NCBI GenBank assembly: GCA_015062005.1
Contig: SUVL01000019.1
Span: forward strand, 1 to 53,049
Length of the DNA: 53,049 nt
Reading direction: 5' to 3'
Origin: Akkermansiaceae bacterium
Lineage (GTDB): Bacteria; Verrucomicrobiota; Verrucomicrobiia; Verrucomicrobiales; Akkermansiaceae
Shown here: positions 10,172 through 19,025 of the stretch, one piece after another
Layout of the letters: each line of letters starts with the position of its first letter
How positions within the stretch are numbered: position 1 is the first letter of the stretch
The notes under the pieces: generated by a model
Told to the model about the DNA's origin: nothing
The model's input: the letters and a program-made list of their open reading frames with translations, nothing else
The model's database searches: none
Program-made: the position numbers and the translations under genes

Positions 10172-12337
10172 TTACTTGTTCTTGTTTTTCTTACCCTTCT
10201 TGCCTTTCTTGTTTTTCTTACCCTTCTTCTTGTCTTTCTTGGCTTTTTTGCCCTTTTTCTTCTTGTCAGAAAGTCCCTCCTTGTCATTTGCTGATTCCTC
10301 TTCCGGGAACATGCTGATTTCTGCCACGCTGGAGGCCTTGCCATCCAGAGCCCGGCGTGAGGTAAACCGGAAATAACGGGCGTCCTGGGGAGTGATGTTG
10401 ACCTTCAATTCCACTGGGTTTGCCCGGAGATTGGAGAACTCACCTTCTGCAACCTCAGACCAATTTTTTCCATCTTTGCTCAGTTCCAGCTTGTATTGAT
10501 CGGTCATTCCCACCGTTTGACCATCCTGGCGGGGCAGATAGGAGAAAGCGGCAATTTGTCTGGATTCTTTCATGTCGACCACAAACGATGCGGGCACAGA
10601 ATTCTTTTCCCAATGCGTCTGCGGATTATCATCGTGGGCAGCTGCCGCTTCAGATTCCCACTTAGCCTTGGAATAGCCGGGATTGATGGTAGCCACGGGG
10701 CCTACGCTTCCATCATCGGGATTGACATATACTGCTTTTATAGCATTGTGTCCATCGTATGTAAACTCTCCCTTATACTTTTCAGAATCAGCATTCGGAG
10801 TACTGCCGTCGGTTGTGTAATGAATGTCGTATGAGCCATTTGTCGTAATGGTCACCTTATCGCCCACTCGGGAAATAGTCGGTCTGGGCAACATGGTAGG
10901 CATGCGAAGCACAGAGAATTCTGAAATACACGGACAGGCTTTGGCAGAGGTAATAGTCAGCCGAAGATGATCCGTTGTGACCGGCTCGGGCAACCAGCGC
11001 AGAACCTGGGCCCCGATGGTGGCACCCTTGCCACCACGCACATTCAAACCGGTCTCTTCGCCGGAGCTCCATGGCTCTATGATGGTGGTCCATTTACCAT
11101 TAACCTTTGCTTCAACCTTGAAACTTTCAACTCGCTGCCCAAGGCGAATCTGTTCGCGGATACGAATGACATCAAATGTCGAAACTTTTTTTAGTTTGAT
11201 TTCTACATCACCCGTTTTTGTCCCATCCTTCGGGCACCAGAATGATTCAATATCGCCATCAGTGAGCTTGGAACCGTCGAATTCCTTGCTGCGGGATTCA
11301 GAGGTGCGTGTTTTCGCCCCGAGCGCGTAGTCATTTGCAAGCAATTGTTGGCGAGCCGCGCCAAACGTGAGCAGTGATTCCACATCGGCGGCATCGAGCA
11401 CGCCGTCACGGTTTGGAGCCACGTTCAGAATCAGCGTGGCTCCGCGCCCCACACTGCTCAAATAAACTTTCATGAGATCATCCGGCGACTTGACCCGGCC
11501 ATCCTGACCCGGGTGCCAGAACCAGCCCGCGTGATTTATGGGAGTATCACCCTCCAGCGATATCCAGCTCTTGCCTTTATTGTTCCAAAGCGGATATTTA
11601 ACGAACCCTTTTTCAGACCCACCCCAGACAACATCGCCTCGCTGAGATGCTCCCCAGATGATGCAATCCGGCTGCAGCCGGCGGATATTCTTTACAACCT
11701 GAGCGTAGTCGTAGTATGTATCAGCGTTGCCTATGTTGCGGTTTTCGCGAGCACCGCCATAATAGCCATCGCCGCCGTTTGCGCCATCAAACCAGATTTC
11801 AAATATCGGGCCGTAATTCTTCAGCAGTTCCTCAATTTGTTTGTAGTATACTTTGCGGTAGCCATCGCGGCCATATTCCGCACAGTTACGATCCCATGGG
11901 GAGAGATAGGTGCCGAATTTAATGCCAGCTTTCTTACATGCCTCGGCAAATTCCTTCACCACATCTCCTTTGCCATTTTTCCAGGGCGATTTTTTGATGC
12001 TGTGATCGGTGGAGCGCGTAGGCCAGGCGCACCATCCGTCATGATGTTTTGCCGTATAAATCATACCGGTCATACCGGCTTGCTTGAAGGTATCGGCAAT
12101 GGCCTGCGCGTTGAATCGGGCGGGATTGAACAGCGTAGGCGATTCATCGCCATAGCCCCATTCTTTATTAGTATAGGTATTCAGACTGAAATGCACGAAG
12201 GCGTACCACTCCATGCGGAGCCAGTCTACTTGCTGTTTCGTTGGTACGGGACCATATGGAGCCGGCTGGTCGGCCAGTGCACAGCCAAGGCCTAACGCAG
12301 ACAGCGCTAAAACGCGAATAAAACGGGGCAGGGTCAT
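10172..12337 (-). CDS. secreted GH29 alpha-L-fucosidase with lysine-rich tail
   Basis: A 721-residue exported hydrolase that removes terminal alpha-L-fucose, plausibly from host mucin or milk glycans. A Sec signal peptide covers residues 1-22 (ALSALGLGCALA). The GH29 catalytic domain contains YTAKHHDGWCAWPT (sugar-binding His pair) and the nucleophile in IFEIWFDGANG (Asp184). The general acid cannot be placed by eye. A coagulation-factor F5/8-like beta domain follows (~residues 345-480), then a chitobiase-like DIHYTTDGSTPN segment and a second F5/8-like module to ~680. The last 30 residues (692-721) hold 21 lysines plus Gly/Asn and no hydrophobics, an unusual polycationic tail. It lies 44 bases after the DUF4340 gene and 8 before prmA. 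The link to mucin is inference. Confidence 0.92.
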   Translation of the reverse strand: MTLPRFIRVLALSALGLGCALADQPAPYGPVPTKQQVDWLRMEWYAFVHFSLNTYTNKEWGYGDESPTLFNPARFNAQAIADTFKQAGMTGMIYTAKHHDGWCAWPTRSTDHSIKKSPWKNGKGDVVKEFAEACKKAGIKFGTYLSPWDRNCAEYGRDGYRKVYYKQIEELLKNYGPIFEIWFDGANGGDGYYGGARENRNIGNADTYYDYAQVVKNIRRLQPDCIIWGASQRGDVVWGGSEKGFVKYPLWNNKGKSWISLEGDTPINHAGWFWHPGQDGRVKSPDDLMKVYLSSVGRGATLILNVAPNRDGVLDAADVESLLTFGAARQQLLANDYALGAKTRTSESRSKEFDGSKLTDGDIESFWCPKDGTKTGDVEIKLKKVSTFDVIRIREQIRLGQRVESFKVEAKVNGKWTTIIEPWSSGEETGLNVRGGKGATIGAQVLRWLPEPVTTDHLRLTITSAKACPCISEFSVLRMPTMLPRPTISRVGDKVTITTNGSYDIHYTTDGSTPNADSEKYKGEFTYDGHNAIKAVYVNPDDGSVGPVATINPGYSKAKWESEAAAAHDDNPQTHWEKNSVPASFVVDMKESRQIAAFSYLPRQDGQTVGMTDQYKLELSKDGKNWSEVAEGEFSNLRANPVELKVNITPQDARYFRFTSRRALDGKASSVAEISMFPEEESANDKEGLSDKKKKGKKAKKDKKKGKKNKKGKKGKKNKNK

Positions 12338-12381
12338 AATGTGTAATTTCAGGGGATAAGTAAGTGAAATAGAGAAATATA

Positions 12382-14622
12382 TTACATGTCGAGGAAATCG
12401 CCAGCAAGCGATTGTGCATCTTCAAAAGGAAGAATGAATAACTGGCCGGTTTCCTTCACCCGCCCGTAAAAGAAGGGACGGTCAGAATCATAAGAAGCCG
12501 GGGCTATCTGGATTGTCCGCACCACAGAGTGCGTCTTGCGTTCCATGGTGGCAAGAGAGCGGAGTATAGCGGCATCGCTTCCAGTCTCCTGCAACATTGC
12601 TTCCGAATCCGCAGGTGAGGCTATGGCTGTATCTTCCGCTTGTTCCACCACGGTTTCTTCTGCGTCCGAGTAGTCGGTCATTTCCAGATCAAGCCTGACA
12701 CTGAATGCGGGGTTCTGCAGCACCGCGAGAGCGTCTTCGTCGGCGGCATCCAGCCACTGTGCCACCTTCAACTTCTGGAGCTGGCGCAGGTAGAATGCCG
12801 CGCGGTGCGGGTTAATGCGGGGGGTGATATCCTCTCCCTTCAAGGTGCCGCTCCAGGTTTCGCCCATGTACTCATAATCCAGCACAAGCGGTGCCTGCTG
12901 GAAATCCAATGTAAGCCGGCGCACTGCGGAAATCGGGAAATCCAGCAGATTCCGGTCTTTCCATTTTTCCGCACGCAGCGAAAGCATACGAGTAAACTTG
13001 GTGCTGAGCATACAGATGGAGTTGGCTCCCACCTCTGCGCCAAACCATGCTCTCCGGCCACTCTCCGGATCCGTGAAACGGCGCAACAGGAAAGTACGCG
13101 GTAAGCGGTCTTTGACCATGGGGAGGTCATGGCCAAATATGGTGGCTCTTACCATGCAGGGGCGTGGCAGGACGGAAAGTACGTAATCCGGATCCGTCAG
13201 GCCATACTGGGTCAGCAAGGGGGTCATATCGGCACCGGGGGCGGCATCTGCCACCACTTTTTCTACCGGGATATTCGACAGCCCGTTCAGGAAACGGTTA
13301 ATCTGACCACTTTCCGCTTTCTGGTAGGCGCTATCTGCAGTGGCAAACATCCAGGTATCCTCCACCTTGCTCTCTGCGTCACCAGGAATAAGGAGCATGC
13401 GGACACCACTATTCGCCCGGGTTGTCCGCAGGGAAAAGCGCGCTATATCCTTGGTATCCATATCGGCGAACTTCATGGACCGCAGAGCAGGGAGGGAAAG
13501 CGAGAGCTCGGATATAGCGACGCGTTTATTCGACATGCGCACCTGAGCAAGGGCTTTCCGGGGCAGCACGGGCAACTCGGATATAGCCTGGATAAACCGT
13601 GCATAACTCCCCGTGTGACTGGCGCGGGGCTCTGCCTGCAGGGTAAACACGACCGGGCGCTCATTCACTGTTGCATGGCAATACTTCTGGTCATCTCCTT
13701 CCTGGGAAAAGGTCTGATAAATACTCAATGTGCGGGGGGTATCTCCCCATGTGCCCTCCAGGCGTATGGTACAGACCGGTTCATCCGCAAGCTGGACCTC
13801 GATTGAGTCTTCGACACGTATGGCTTTAAGATTCAATAAATTCTGAACCAACTCAGAAACGTTATCCTCATCTGCTGTTGTAATGACTGGAGCCACGATT
13901 GACCAGGGAGATTCACTGCTGAGTCTCTGCAGCCGGAGCTCCGATTTTTGCTCACCGGCAGTAGAGACGGTAATGCTGCGCAGTTCATCCGGTTGGAATC
14001 GCAGGGGAGACGCATCTCGCAATGCTTCCAGGCCATCCTTGAAAATATGCAGGATGTTCCCGCTCACAACGTGGATGCGTTTGTCGCGGCCATAGAAATT
14101 GGTGCGCAGGTAGGTTGTCGGGAAAAGTGTTTCACCATCGCCCGCATCGGCCAACCAGGGAGATGTGCTACCCAGAGTGTATCTTGCCACAGTGGTGAGC
14201 CCGCCTGATTCATCCGGGCGCTTCAGCGTGATGCGGTGCGGTGCCGTTTCTACACCAAACTCGCGCATATTGGCACGGGTAATGTTATTGAGGGGCAGGG
14301 TATCAACCAGCCTGGCATTGGCCGTAAAAGAAAAGATAGCCTCTACCACAGAAGGGGCCAGCCTGTCTTTGAACGGCTTGATAATCCACCATTCTCCCTG
14401 GTCATCTTTCGAACAGACTATCTCATCGTGCAAATCCTGAATGCGTAACCAGCAGACCTCATTCAAGGCGCTGACGTTTTCCTTAGAAAACAGGGGCATA
14501 CCCGGTTCGAAACGGTACCACCCCGTAATACGCGCCAGATTGCCATCGATGGCCAGGAACGTTGCCATCGTGACCGCGCATGCAGCCCCCAGAGAAAGGA
14601 TAATGGTGGGAAGTATTCTCAT
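12382..14622 (-). CDS. DUF4340-type protein, partner of GldG-like ABC system
   Basis: A 746-residue protein with one N-terminal membrane helix (residues ~4-25, TIILSLGAACAVTMATFLAI) and a large extracytoplasmic region. The segment after the anchor (WLRIQDLHDEIVCSKDDQGEWWIIKPFKDRLAPSV) has the pattern of DUF4340 domains: a short beta motif, then Trp-rich IxKP. At least two such repeats are suggested (around residues 50-110 and 215-260). DUF4340 genes regularly follow GldG-like genes in Bacteroidota and Verrucomicrobiota; here it starts 6 bases after gldG. It probably works with the GldA/F/G-like exporter as an accessory envelope protein. Its molecular role is not known. Confidence 0.72.
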   Translation of the reverse strand: MRILPTIILSLGAACAVTMATFLAIDGNLARITGWYRFEPGMPLFSKENVSALNEVCWLRIQDLHDEIVCSKDDQGEWWIIKPFKDRLAPSVVEAIFSFTANARLVDTLPLNNITRANMREFGVETAPHRITLKRPDESGGLTTVARYTLGSTSPWLADAGDGETLFPTTYLRTNFYGRDKRIHVVSGNILHIFKDGLEALRDASPLRFQPDELRSITVSTAGEQKSELRLQRLSSESPWSIVAPVITTADEDNVSELVQNLLNLKAIRVEDSIEVQLADEPVCTIRLEGTWGDTPRTLSIYQTFSQEGDDQKYCHATVNERPVVFTLQAEPRASHTGSYARFIQAISELPVLPRKALAQVRMSNKRVAISELSLSLPALRSMKFADMDTKDIARFSLRTTRANSGVRMLLIPGDAESKVEDTWMFATADSAYQKAESGQINRFLNGLSNIPVEKVVADAAPGADMTPLLTQYGLTDPDYVLSVLPRPCMVRATIFGHDLPMVKDRLPRTFLLRRFTDPESGRRAWFGAEVGANSICMLSTKFTRMLSLRAEKWKDRNLLDFPISAVRRLTLDFQQAPLVLDYEYMGETWSGTLKGEDITPRINPHRAAFYLRQLQKLKVAQWLDAADEDALAVLQNPAFSVRLDLEMTDYSDAEETVVEQAEDTAIASPADSEAMLQETGSDAAILRSLATMERKTHSVVRTIQIAPASYDSDRPFFYGRVKETGQLFILPFEDAQSLAGDFLDM

Positions 14623-14628
14623 GTGTAT

Positions 14629-16155
14629 TTAATGGCGGCGTGTGTTCCAGATGAAGATTGCAATGAGGAAAGCACACAGTGGCATGAAAATAAGTGTAAT
14701 ATTTTCCAAGGCACTGCGCGTGTGACGGTTCAGGTCAATCTTCATGGTCAGGTCCTGGTTGGCACTCTTACCACCGTATTCCGGCCGGCTGCACATCCAG
14801 GCCCAGAGGGTGTGCATGTAATCACGCTGCTCAGTCTTGGCGTTTTCTTTTGAAAGCATGTCTGTATTGCCCAGAACCACCATGGTGGCCAGGTTATTCG
14901 GGTCGCGGGGGTTGCCTCGCGTTACGGCAGCCGCCAGGCAGAGGGGGCCTTCGCGGTCTTCATCAGGCGTGAAAACAGGCTCCAGATCCCGCCGGGTTTC
15001 ACCATAATAGGCGGCTGTGCTCATGAGTAATGGATACGAGGAGAGTTTCCGAAGTGCTGCTGCATTTTCATCGCCATGCTCCAGCGTGAGCGACATACAC
15101 TGACCCTCCACCAGGGTAGTGCCGTTCCAGAATGATTTTGTGCAGTTGAGTCCCTTCGGGAATACTGCGCTGATGTCATAGTACGCACGCTTACGGTCGC
15201 GCAGCAGAACCCGGTCGCAGTTAGGACGAATTCCTTGTTCTCGCAGGAAGCGGTACAAGCGGGGCAATTTCTGCTCCAAACCGGGATTGAGCGCAACGAA
15301 GAAAGCATTGCGGCCCTCGCGTTCCCAGAACTCGCGCAGCACTGTCATTTCCTTGTCGGTAAAATCGCTCAGGGGAGATATGATAATCAGGCCTTCTGCG
15401 TTATCCGGCAGTTTTTCGGTATTCGCTATATCCACCCAGGAAAGCTGAATGTTCAACGCATTGGTGATGTTACCGATGGATTCCAGCAGAGTCTGATCAT
15501 CGCGGGATACGCCGCCTTTGCCTTCAACTACATACATATGGCGCATCTCTCCTTCCACCGCCTCTGTAATAGCGCTGCAGACGACCTCGTCCATCATGAG
15601 TGCCACCGCCCGGCGACTTTCATCCGGCAGGGTCTCATACTTGATAAAGGAAGTGCCGGGACGAATGCGCACATGCTGGCGGTCACTATGGCGCTCTTCA
15701 AAGGTCTTGATAGGGGCATTCGGATCTTTTCGCGCATCGATGATACAGAGGTCCTGCTTGAACTCTACGCCATAAATCTGGGAAATTTCGCGGGCTCTGT
15801 TCGGCTGGCGCATCGGGTCAAAACGTTCTATCTCAATCTTGCCTTTGCCCACACGCTTGTATTCTTCCAGCAGGGAATACATGCGGTTGTAGTTCGGAGT
15901 TGAACGCTTGAATGCAAAGATGATGCGTACGGGCGTATCGCGTTTCTGAATGCGTTCACTACTCAGCACGTTGACCGTGCGGTCCGAGATGGTGTAGCGC
16001 TGGTCCTGGGAAAGGTCGCGGCGCGCATATTCATTGCAACCAATATAGTTACAAGCAATAACGATGATGGCCAGCAGCACCAGGTTTACCCAGGCAAGCG
16101 GGTTGTACTTCATCTTTCGGGCATCCGGATGTCCGGTATAAGTTTTTTTACTCAT
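14629..16155 (-). CDS. GldG-like ABC exporter accessory protein
   Basis: A 508-residue protein anchored at both ends: a membrane helix at ~residues 19-39 (WVNLVLLAIIVIACNYIG) and a second at the C-terminus (ITLIFMPLCAFLIAIFIW). The body matches the GldG/ABC_transp_aux family: YTISDRTVNVLSS, then VRIIFAFKRSTPNYNRM, a segment EIERFDPMRQPNRAREIS, and LIIISPLSDFTDKEM, a pattern usual in the putative non-catalytic domain that resembles class I glutamine amidotransferases. In gliding Bacteroidota the homologue functions with GldA and GldF. No other gliding genes are present, so an export or envelope role is more likely here. It lies 29 bases after the permease gene and 6 bases before the DUF4340 gene. 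Confidence 0.8.
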   Translation of the reverse strand: MSKKTYTGHPDARKMKYNPLAWVNLVLLAIIVIACNYIGCNEYARRDLSQDQRYTISDRTVNVLSSERIQKRDTPVRIIFAFKRSTPNYNRMYSLLEEYKRVGKGKIEIERFDPMRQPNRAREISQIYGVEFKQDLCIIDARKDPNAPIKTFEERHSDRQHVRIRPGTSFIKYETLPDESRRAVALMMDEVVCSAITEAVEGEMRHMYVVEGKGGVSRDDQTLLESIGNITNALNIQLSWVDIANTEKLPDNAEGLIIISPLSDFTDKEMTVLREFWEREGRNAFFVALNPGLEQKLPRLYRFLREQGIRPNCDRVLLRDRKRAYYDISAVFPKGLNCTKSFWNGTTLVEGQCMSLTLEHGDENAAALRKLSSYPLLMSTAAYYGETRRDLEPVFTPDEDREGPLCLAAAVTRGNPRDPNNLATMVVLGNTDMLSKENAKTEQRDYMHTLWAWMCSRPEYGGKSANQDLTMKIDLNRHTRSALENITLIFMPLCAFLIAIFIWNTRRH

Positions 16156-16184
16156 TGTTGAGAAAGTGGTTAAGGGTCAATAAA

Positions 16185-17009
16185 TCAGCGGTGCCAGCGG
16201 CGGTAATCCACGATTCGCTTAGTGAGAGCCAGCGTGAATGCGGCCAGGCTCAGGTAGAGAACAAGGGGCCTCGTATCGACAAGCCCACGGGAGAAGGCGC
16301 TGATTTGCTCTGAGATGGACAGATAGTGGAACGCTGGTGCTGCGGGGAATTCTCCCCAAAGCTCCGGTACCCGACCCATAAAGTAATAAATGATAATGGA
16401 ACAGGTGCAAACTATGCCAGCTATAATCTGGCTCCGAGTCAACGAAGAACACAGGATACCGAGGGCTATGAAAAAGCTGCCTGATATGGTCAGGATGCTG
16501 ATGGGTCCATACCAATCTGCGGGGGTGTAGGTGATACGACCTTCAGGCACGACATCGTAGCGTATGGTGGTGTAGAGGTTGCCCAGATCGCTTACCCAGG
16601 GGTAAAGCAGCATCGGGGTCCAGAGGAGCACATAGAACAGCAATGCAGCAAAATATTTACCAAGTATAATCTGCGTTGTTGTAACCGGCGCTGTCAGAAG
16701 TCCTTCAAGCGTACCGTGGCTTTCTTCCTCAGCCAGTGTGCGCATGGTAATGAGCGGGAAAATAAAAATGAAGAAGAACCAGAAGTTCACGTTGTCCAGC
16801 ATGTAATACATGACGCTCTCGCCGGAGGCCTTGCTCATGGTCTGGAGAACAGCCTGCAGCCAGAAGCCCTGGAGCCCGATGGCGCAAGCCAGTATCACCC
16901 AGCCGAAGGGTGTGCCAAGGTAACTCTTCAATTCCCGGTAAAAGATGGTTCGCAGCGTGTAATACCAGCTGCGCGTGCGAGTTATGCTGTTGATTGTTTC
17001 GTCAGCCAT
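16185..17009 (-). CDS. ABC-2 type permease, GldF-like
   Basis: A 274-residue inner-membrane protein with six predicted helices, the ABC-2 permease fold. After a cytoplasmic N-terminus it has REL(K)SYLGTPFGWVILA, a typical GldF opening, then NFWFFFIFIFPLITMRTLAEEESHGTLEGLLTAP split by a helix; the charged motif EEESHGTLE-LLTAPV is diagnostic of ABC-2 permeases. Further helices lie near LLFYVLLWTPMLLYP, ILTISGSFFIALGIL and VCTCSIIIYYFMG. It begins 13 bases after the ATPase stop and should pair with it as a heteromeric exporter; the substrate is unknown. Confidence 0.85.
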   Translation of the reverse strand: MADETINSITRTRSWYYTLRTIFYRELKSYLGTPFGWVILACAIGLQGFWLQAVLQTMSKASGESVMYYMLDNVNFWFFFIFIFPLITMRTLAEEESHGTLEGLLTAPVTTTQIILGKYFAALLFYVLLWTPMLLYPWVSDLGNLYTTIRYDVVPEGRITYTPADWYGPISILTISGSFFIALGILCSSLTRSQIIAGIVCTCSIIIYYFMGRVPELWGEFPAAPAFHYLSISEQISAFSRGLVDTRPLVLYLSLAAFTLALTKRIVDYRRWHR

Positions 17010-17022
17010 TTTTTTAAAGGAG

Positions 17023-17964
17023 TTAGTCTTTGCGGGTCATTTCTACAAATACGTCTTCGAGACTGGGAATGTGACGATAGATGTGACGCATGGGGAAATG
17101 GTGAGATGCGATAATGGCAGCGGCTTTTTCCCGTGTGTCGGTACCGGGCTCTGCGCGTACGATGACGTGATGCCAGCCGCCGGGCAGGGGCTCTTCCACT
17201 ATCACTTTCTTTACAGGAGCAAAATCTTCCAATTCCTTGACAACAACGTCCAGATCCCCCTTGAATTCAATGGAAACACGCCCCGCAGCGCGAAGATTGC
17301 GTGTGAGGTTTCCCGGCTCATCGTTTGCCTTGATCTGGCCCTGGTCAATGATAATTACTTTGTTGCAAATCATTTCCACTTCGCTCAGAATGTGAGTGGA
17401 GAGGATGACTGTGTGTTCTTCTGCCAGCGAGCGTACCAACTCTCGTATCTGACGAATCTGGTTCGGGTCCAGACCATTTGTCGGCTCATCCAGTATCAGC
17501 AAATCGGGGTTGCCCAGCAGTGCATCAGCCAGACCTACGCGCTGCCTGTAGCCCTTGGACAGAGTGCTGATGAGATTCTTGCGTTTTGGTTCCAGCCCGC
17601 AGCGGTCGATAACCCAGCCAACCTGCTGACGAACGGATTTCCCACAGATGCCTTTCAAGCGTGCGCGGTATTCCAGGTACTCCATCACGCGCAAATCATC
17701 GTACAGGGGAACGTTCTCTGGCATGTATCCCAGGTGACGGCGGGCTTCCAGCGGTTCGTCTATGATGTCGTGTCCTGCTATGCTTGCAGTCCCGGCTGTT
17801 GGCGGCAGATACCCGGTCAGCATTTTCATCGTTGTCGTTTTTCCCGCGCCATTTGGCCCGAGAAACCCCACGATTTCGCCTTTCTCAATCTCAAACGTTG
17901 CATCCTTGACCGCTGTAAAGCGCCCAAAAACTTTATGCAGATGCTCTACTGTCACCATACTCAT
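17023..17964 (-). CDS. ABC transporter ATP-binding protein, GldA-like
   Basis: A 313-residue ABC ATPase that powers the adjacent ABC-2 permease. Motifs in order: Walker A GPNGAGKTTTMKML (~residues 40-47), Q-loop near YMPENVPLYDDL, signature LSKGYRQRVGLADALL, Walker B LLILDEPTNGLDP, and H-loop VILSTHILSE. The C-terminal 90 residues form the extra domain seen in GldA/CcmA-like ATPases. The ATG at 17964 was chosen because a good promoter (17976-18003) starts transcription about 5 bases upstream; a TTG at 17985 would lie upstream of that start. This is the first gene of the ATPase-permease-GldG-DUF4340 unit. Confidence 0.88.
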   Translation of the reverse strand: MSMVTVEHLHKVFGRFTAVKDATFEIEKGEIVGFLGPNGAGKTTTMKMLTGYLPPTAGTASIAGHDIIDEPLEARRHLGYMPENVPLYDDLRVMEYLEYRARLKGICGKSVRQQVGWVIDRCGLEPKRKNLISTLSKGYRQRVGLADALLGNPDLLILDEPTNGLDPNQIRQIRELVRSLAEEHTVILSTHILSEVEMICNKVIIIDQGQIKANDEPGNLTRNLRAAGRVSIEFKGDLDVVVKELEDFAPVKKVIVEEPLPGGWHHVIVRAEPGTDTREKAAAIIASHHFPMRHIYRHIPSLEDVFVEMTRKD

Positions 17965-17975
17965 AAGCGCTGACC

Positions 17976-18003
17976 ATTGTAGCAATTTTTTTCACCATTT
18001 CAA
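17976..18003 (-). promoter_or_regulatory. promoter of the GldA-like operon
   Basis: TTGAAA and TACAAT are separated by 16 bases on the minus strand. The predicted transcript starts near 17969, only about 5 bases before the ATG at 17964, leaving no room for a Shine-Dalgarno sequence. Confidence 0.6.
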
Positions 18004-18104
18004 GTTCATTCTTGAATGCTGCCAAATACGAATTGCGTATTTCGCATTACGTATATTATGCGCAGTTGTAAATTTACTTATTTTGTTGGTGGCGAGAATA
18101 TCTC

Positions 18105-18134
18105 TTGACTATGCCCCGCAGGCTGGAGTAGTAT
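18105..18134 (+). promoter_or_regulatory. promoter of the OsmC gene
   Basis: TTGACT (-35) and TAGTAT (-10) are separated by 18 bases. The ATG at 18143 lies 8 bases after the -10 box, predicting a leader of only about 2 bases. Confidence 0.55.
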
Positions 18135-18142
18135 GTTGGCCT

Positions 18143-18550
18143 ATGGTTAAATGCACAATTAAATACGAAGGAGGATTGCATTGCGGATTGGAGCACGGCC
18201 CTTCAGGAGCAACAGTGTCGACAGACGCTCCTGTAGACAACCGCGGCAAGGGAGAATCATTCTCGCCCACTGATTTAATGTGCTGCGCCATGGCCGCCTG
18301 CATGGAGACTATCATGGGTATCTACGCAGAAGACAACGGAATCAATCTGAGCGGCACCGTAATCACAGTAGAAAAAGAGATGAGCGCCAATCCCCGCCGC
18401 ATTGCCTGCATTAAAACAGAAATCAGCGTGCCATTGCCCGCCGGTAATCCGCACAAAGAGGCTCTGCTGAATTGCGTAATGGGGAGTCCTGCCATGCGGA
18501 GCCTGCATCCCGATATCGAAGTACCCATCACCTGGAACTGGGTGGGCTGA
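18143..18550 (+). CDS. OsmC family protein
   Basis: A 135-residue OsmC/OhrA-type protein, expected to be a cytoplasmic dimer that reduces organic hydroperoxides or a related thiol chemistry. The sequence has the family core GKGESFSPTDLMCCAMAACMETIM, with the first catalytic cysteine region at CC-M and a later CVMGSPAMRSLHPDIEV, close to the conserved C-x-V...HP pattern of the YhfA/OsmC group. Because the peroxidatic Cys context differs from classical Ohr, the substrate is uncertain. The start is set by the promoter 8 bases upstream and by the N-terminal MVKCTIKYEGGLHC. The next gene follows after 3 bases, so the two are co-transcribed. Confidence 0.85.
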   Translation: MVKCTIKYEGGLHCGLEHGPSGATVSTDAPVDNRGKGESFSPTDLMCCAMAACMETIMGIYAEDNGINLSGTVITVEKEMSANPRRIACIKTEISVPLPAGNPHKEALLNCVMGSPAMRSLHPDIEVPITWNWVG

Positions 18551-18553
18551 TAT

Positions 18554-18994
18554 ATGAAGCGACTGAAGTTCATCTACATTGCAGCCCCGCTTACGCTGGC
18601 ACTGAATGCGCTCCCCGGATACCTGGATGGCGCATGGCGCATCGCCGCAACCCTGCTTCTGGCGCTCGCGTTATGGGCCGTTGTGTGGATGAGAGTATAC
18701 TTCACGGGCAGACTACGCCCCGAATATGCAGTGCTGGCCATCATTCCCGCGACGAGTTATCACATACTTCAATCCATTGGAAGTGAATATACAAACACTT
18801 TCAATACGCCCGGATGGCAGAACTTTAACTTTTTTCTGTGGGTAGCAGCCATTGTGGTAATGATACGAGCGCTGCTGCCCTCTGCGCAGGAATTCAAGGG
18901 GCGTCTGGCAACGGATTCCGTATTCATTTTCATGAGCATCATCACGACGGTGTACGGTATCAGTTGCTGGGCAACAACTCACGCAAATCTTTAA
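18554..18994 (+). CDS. small integral membrane protein, unknown
   Basis: A 146-residue protein with about four hydrophobic helices: residues ~6-25 (FIYIAAPLTLALNALPGY), 30-48 (IAATLLLALALWAVVWMRV), 60-75 (VLAIIPATSYHIL) and 88-107 (NFFLWVAAIVVMIRALL), with a last one at ~122-140 (FIFMSIITTVYGISCWA). I do not recognise the family. It begins 3 bases after the OsmC stop and probably shares its mRNA. The start ATG is the only reasonable one at that spacing. No catalytic motif is visible; an inner-membrane location is the only firm inference. Confidence 0.7.
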   Translation: MKRLKFIYIAAPLTLALNALPGYLDGAWRIAATLLLALALWAVVWMRVYFTGRLRPEYAVLAIIPATSYHILQSIGSEYTNTFNTPGWQNFNFFLWVAAIVVMIRALLPSAQEFKGRLATDSVFIFMSIITTVYGISCWATTHANL

Positions 18995-19025
18995 CAATCC
19001 ATCAACAAACAAAACATCACATAAT

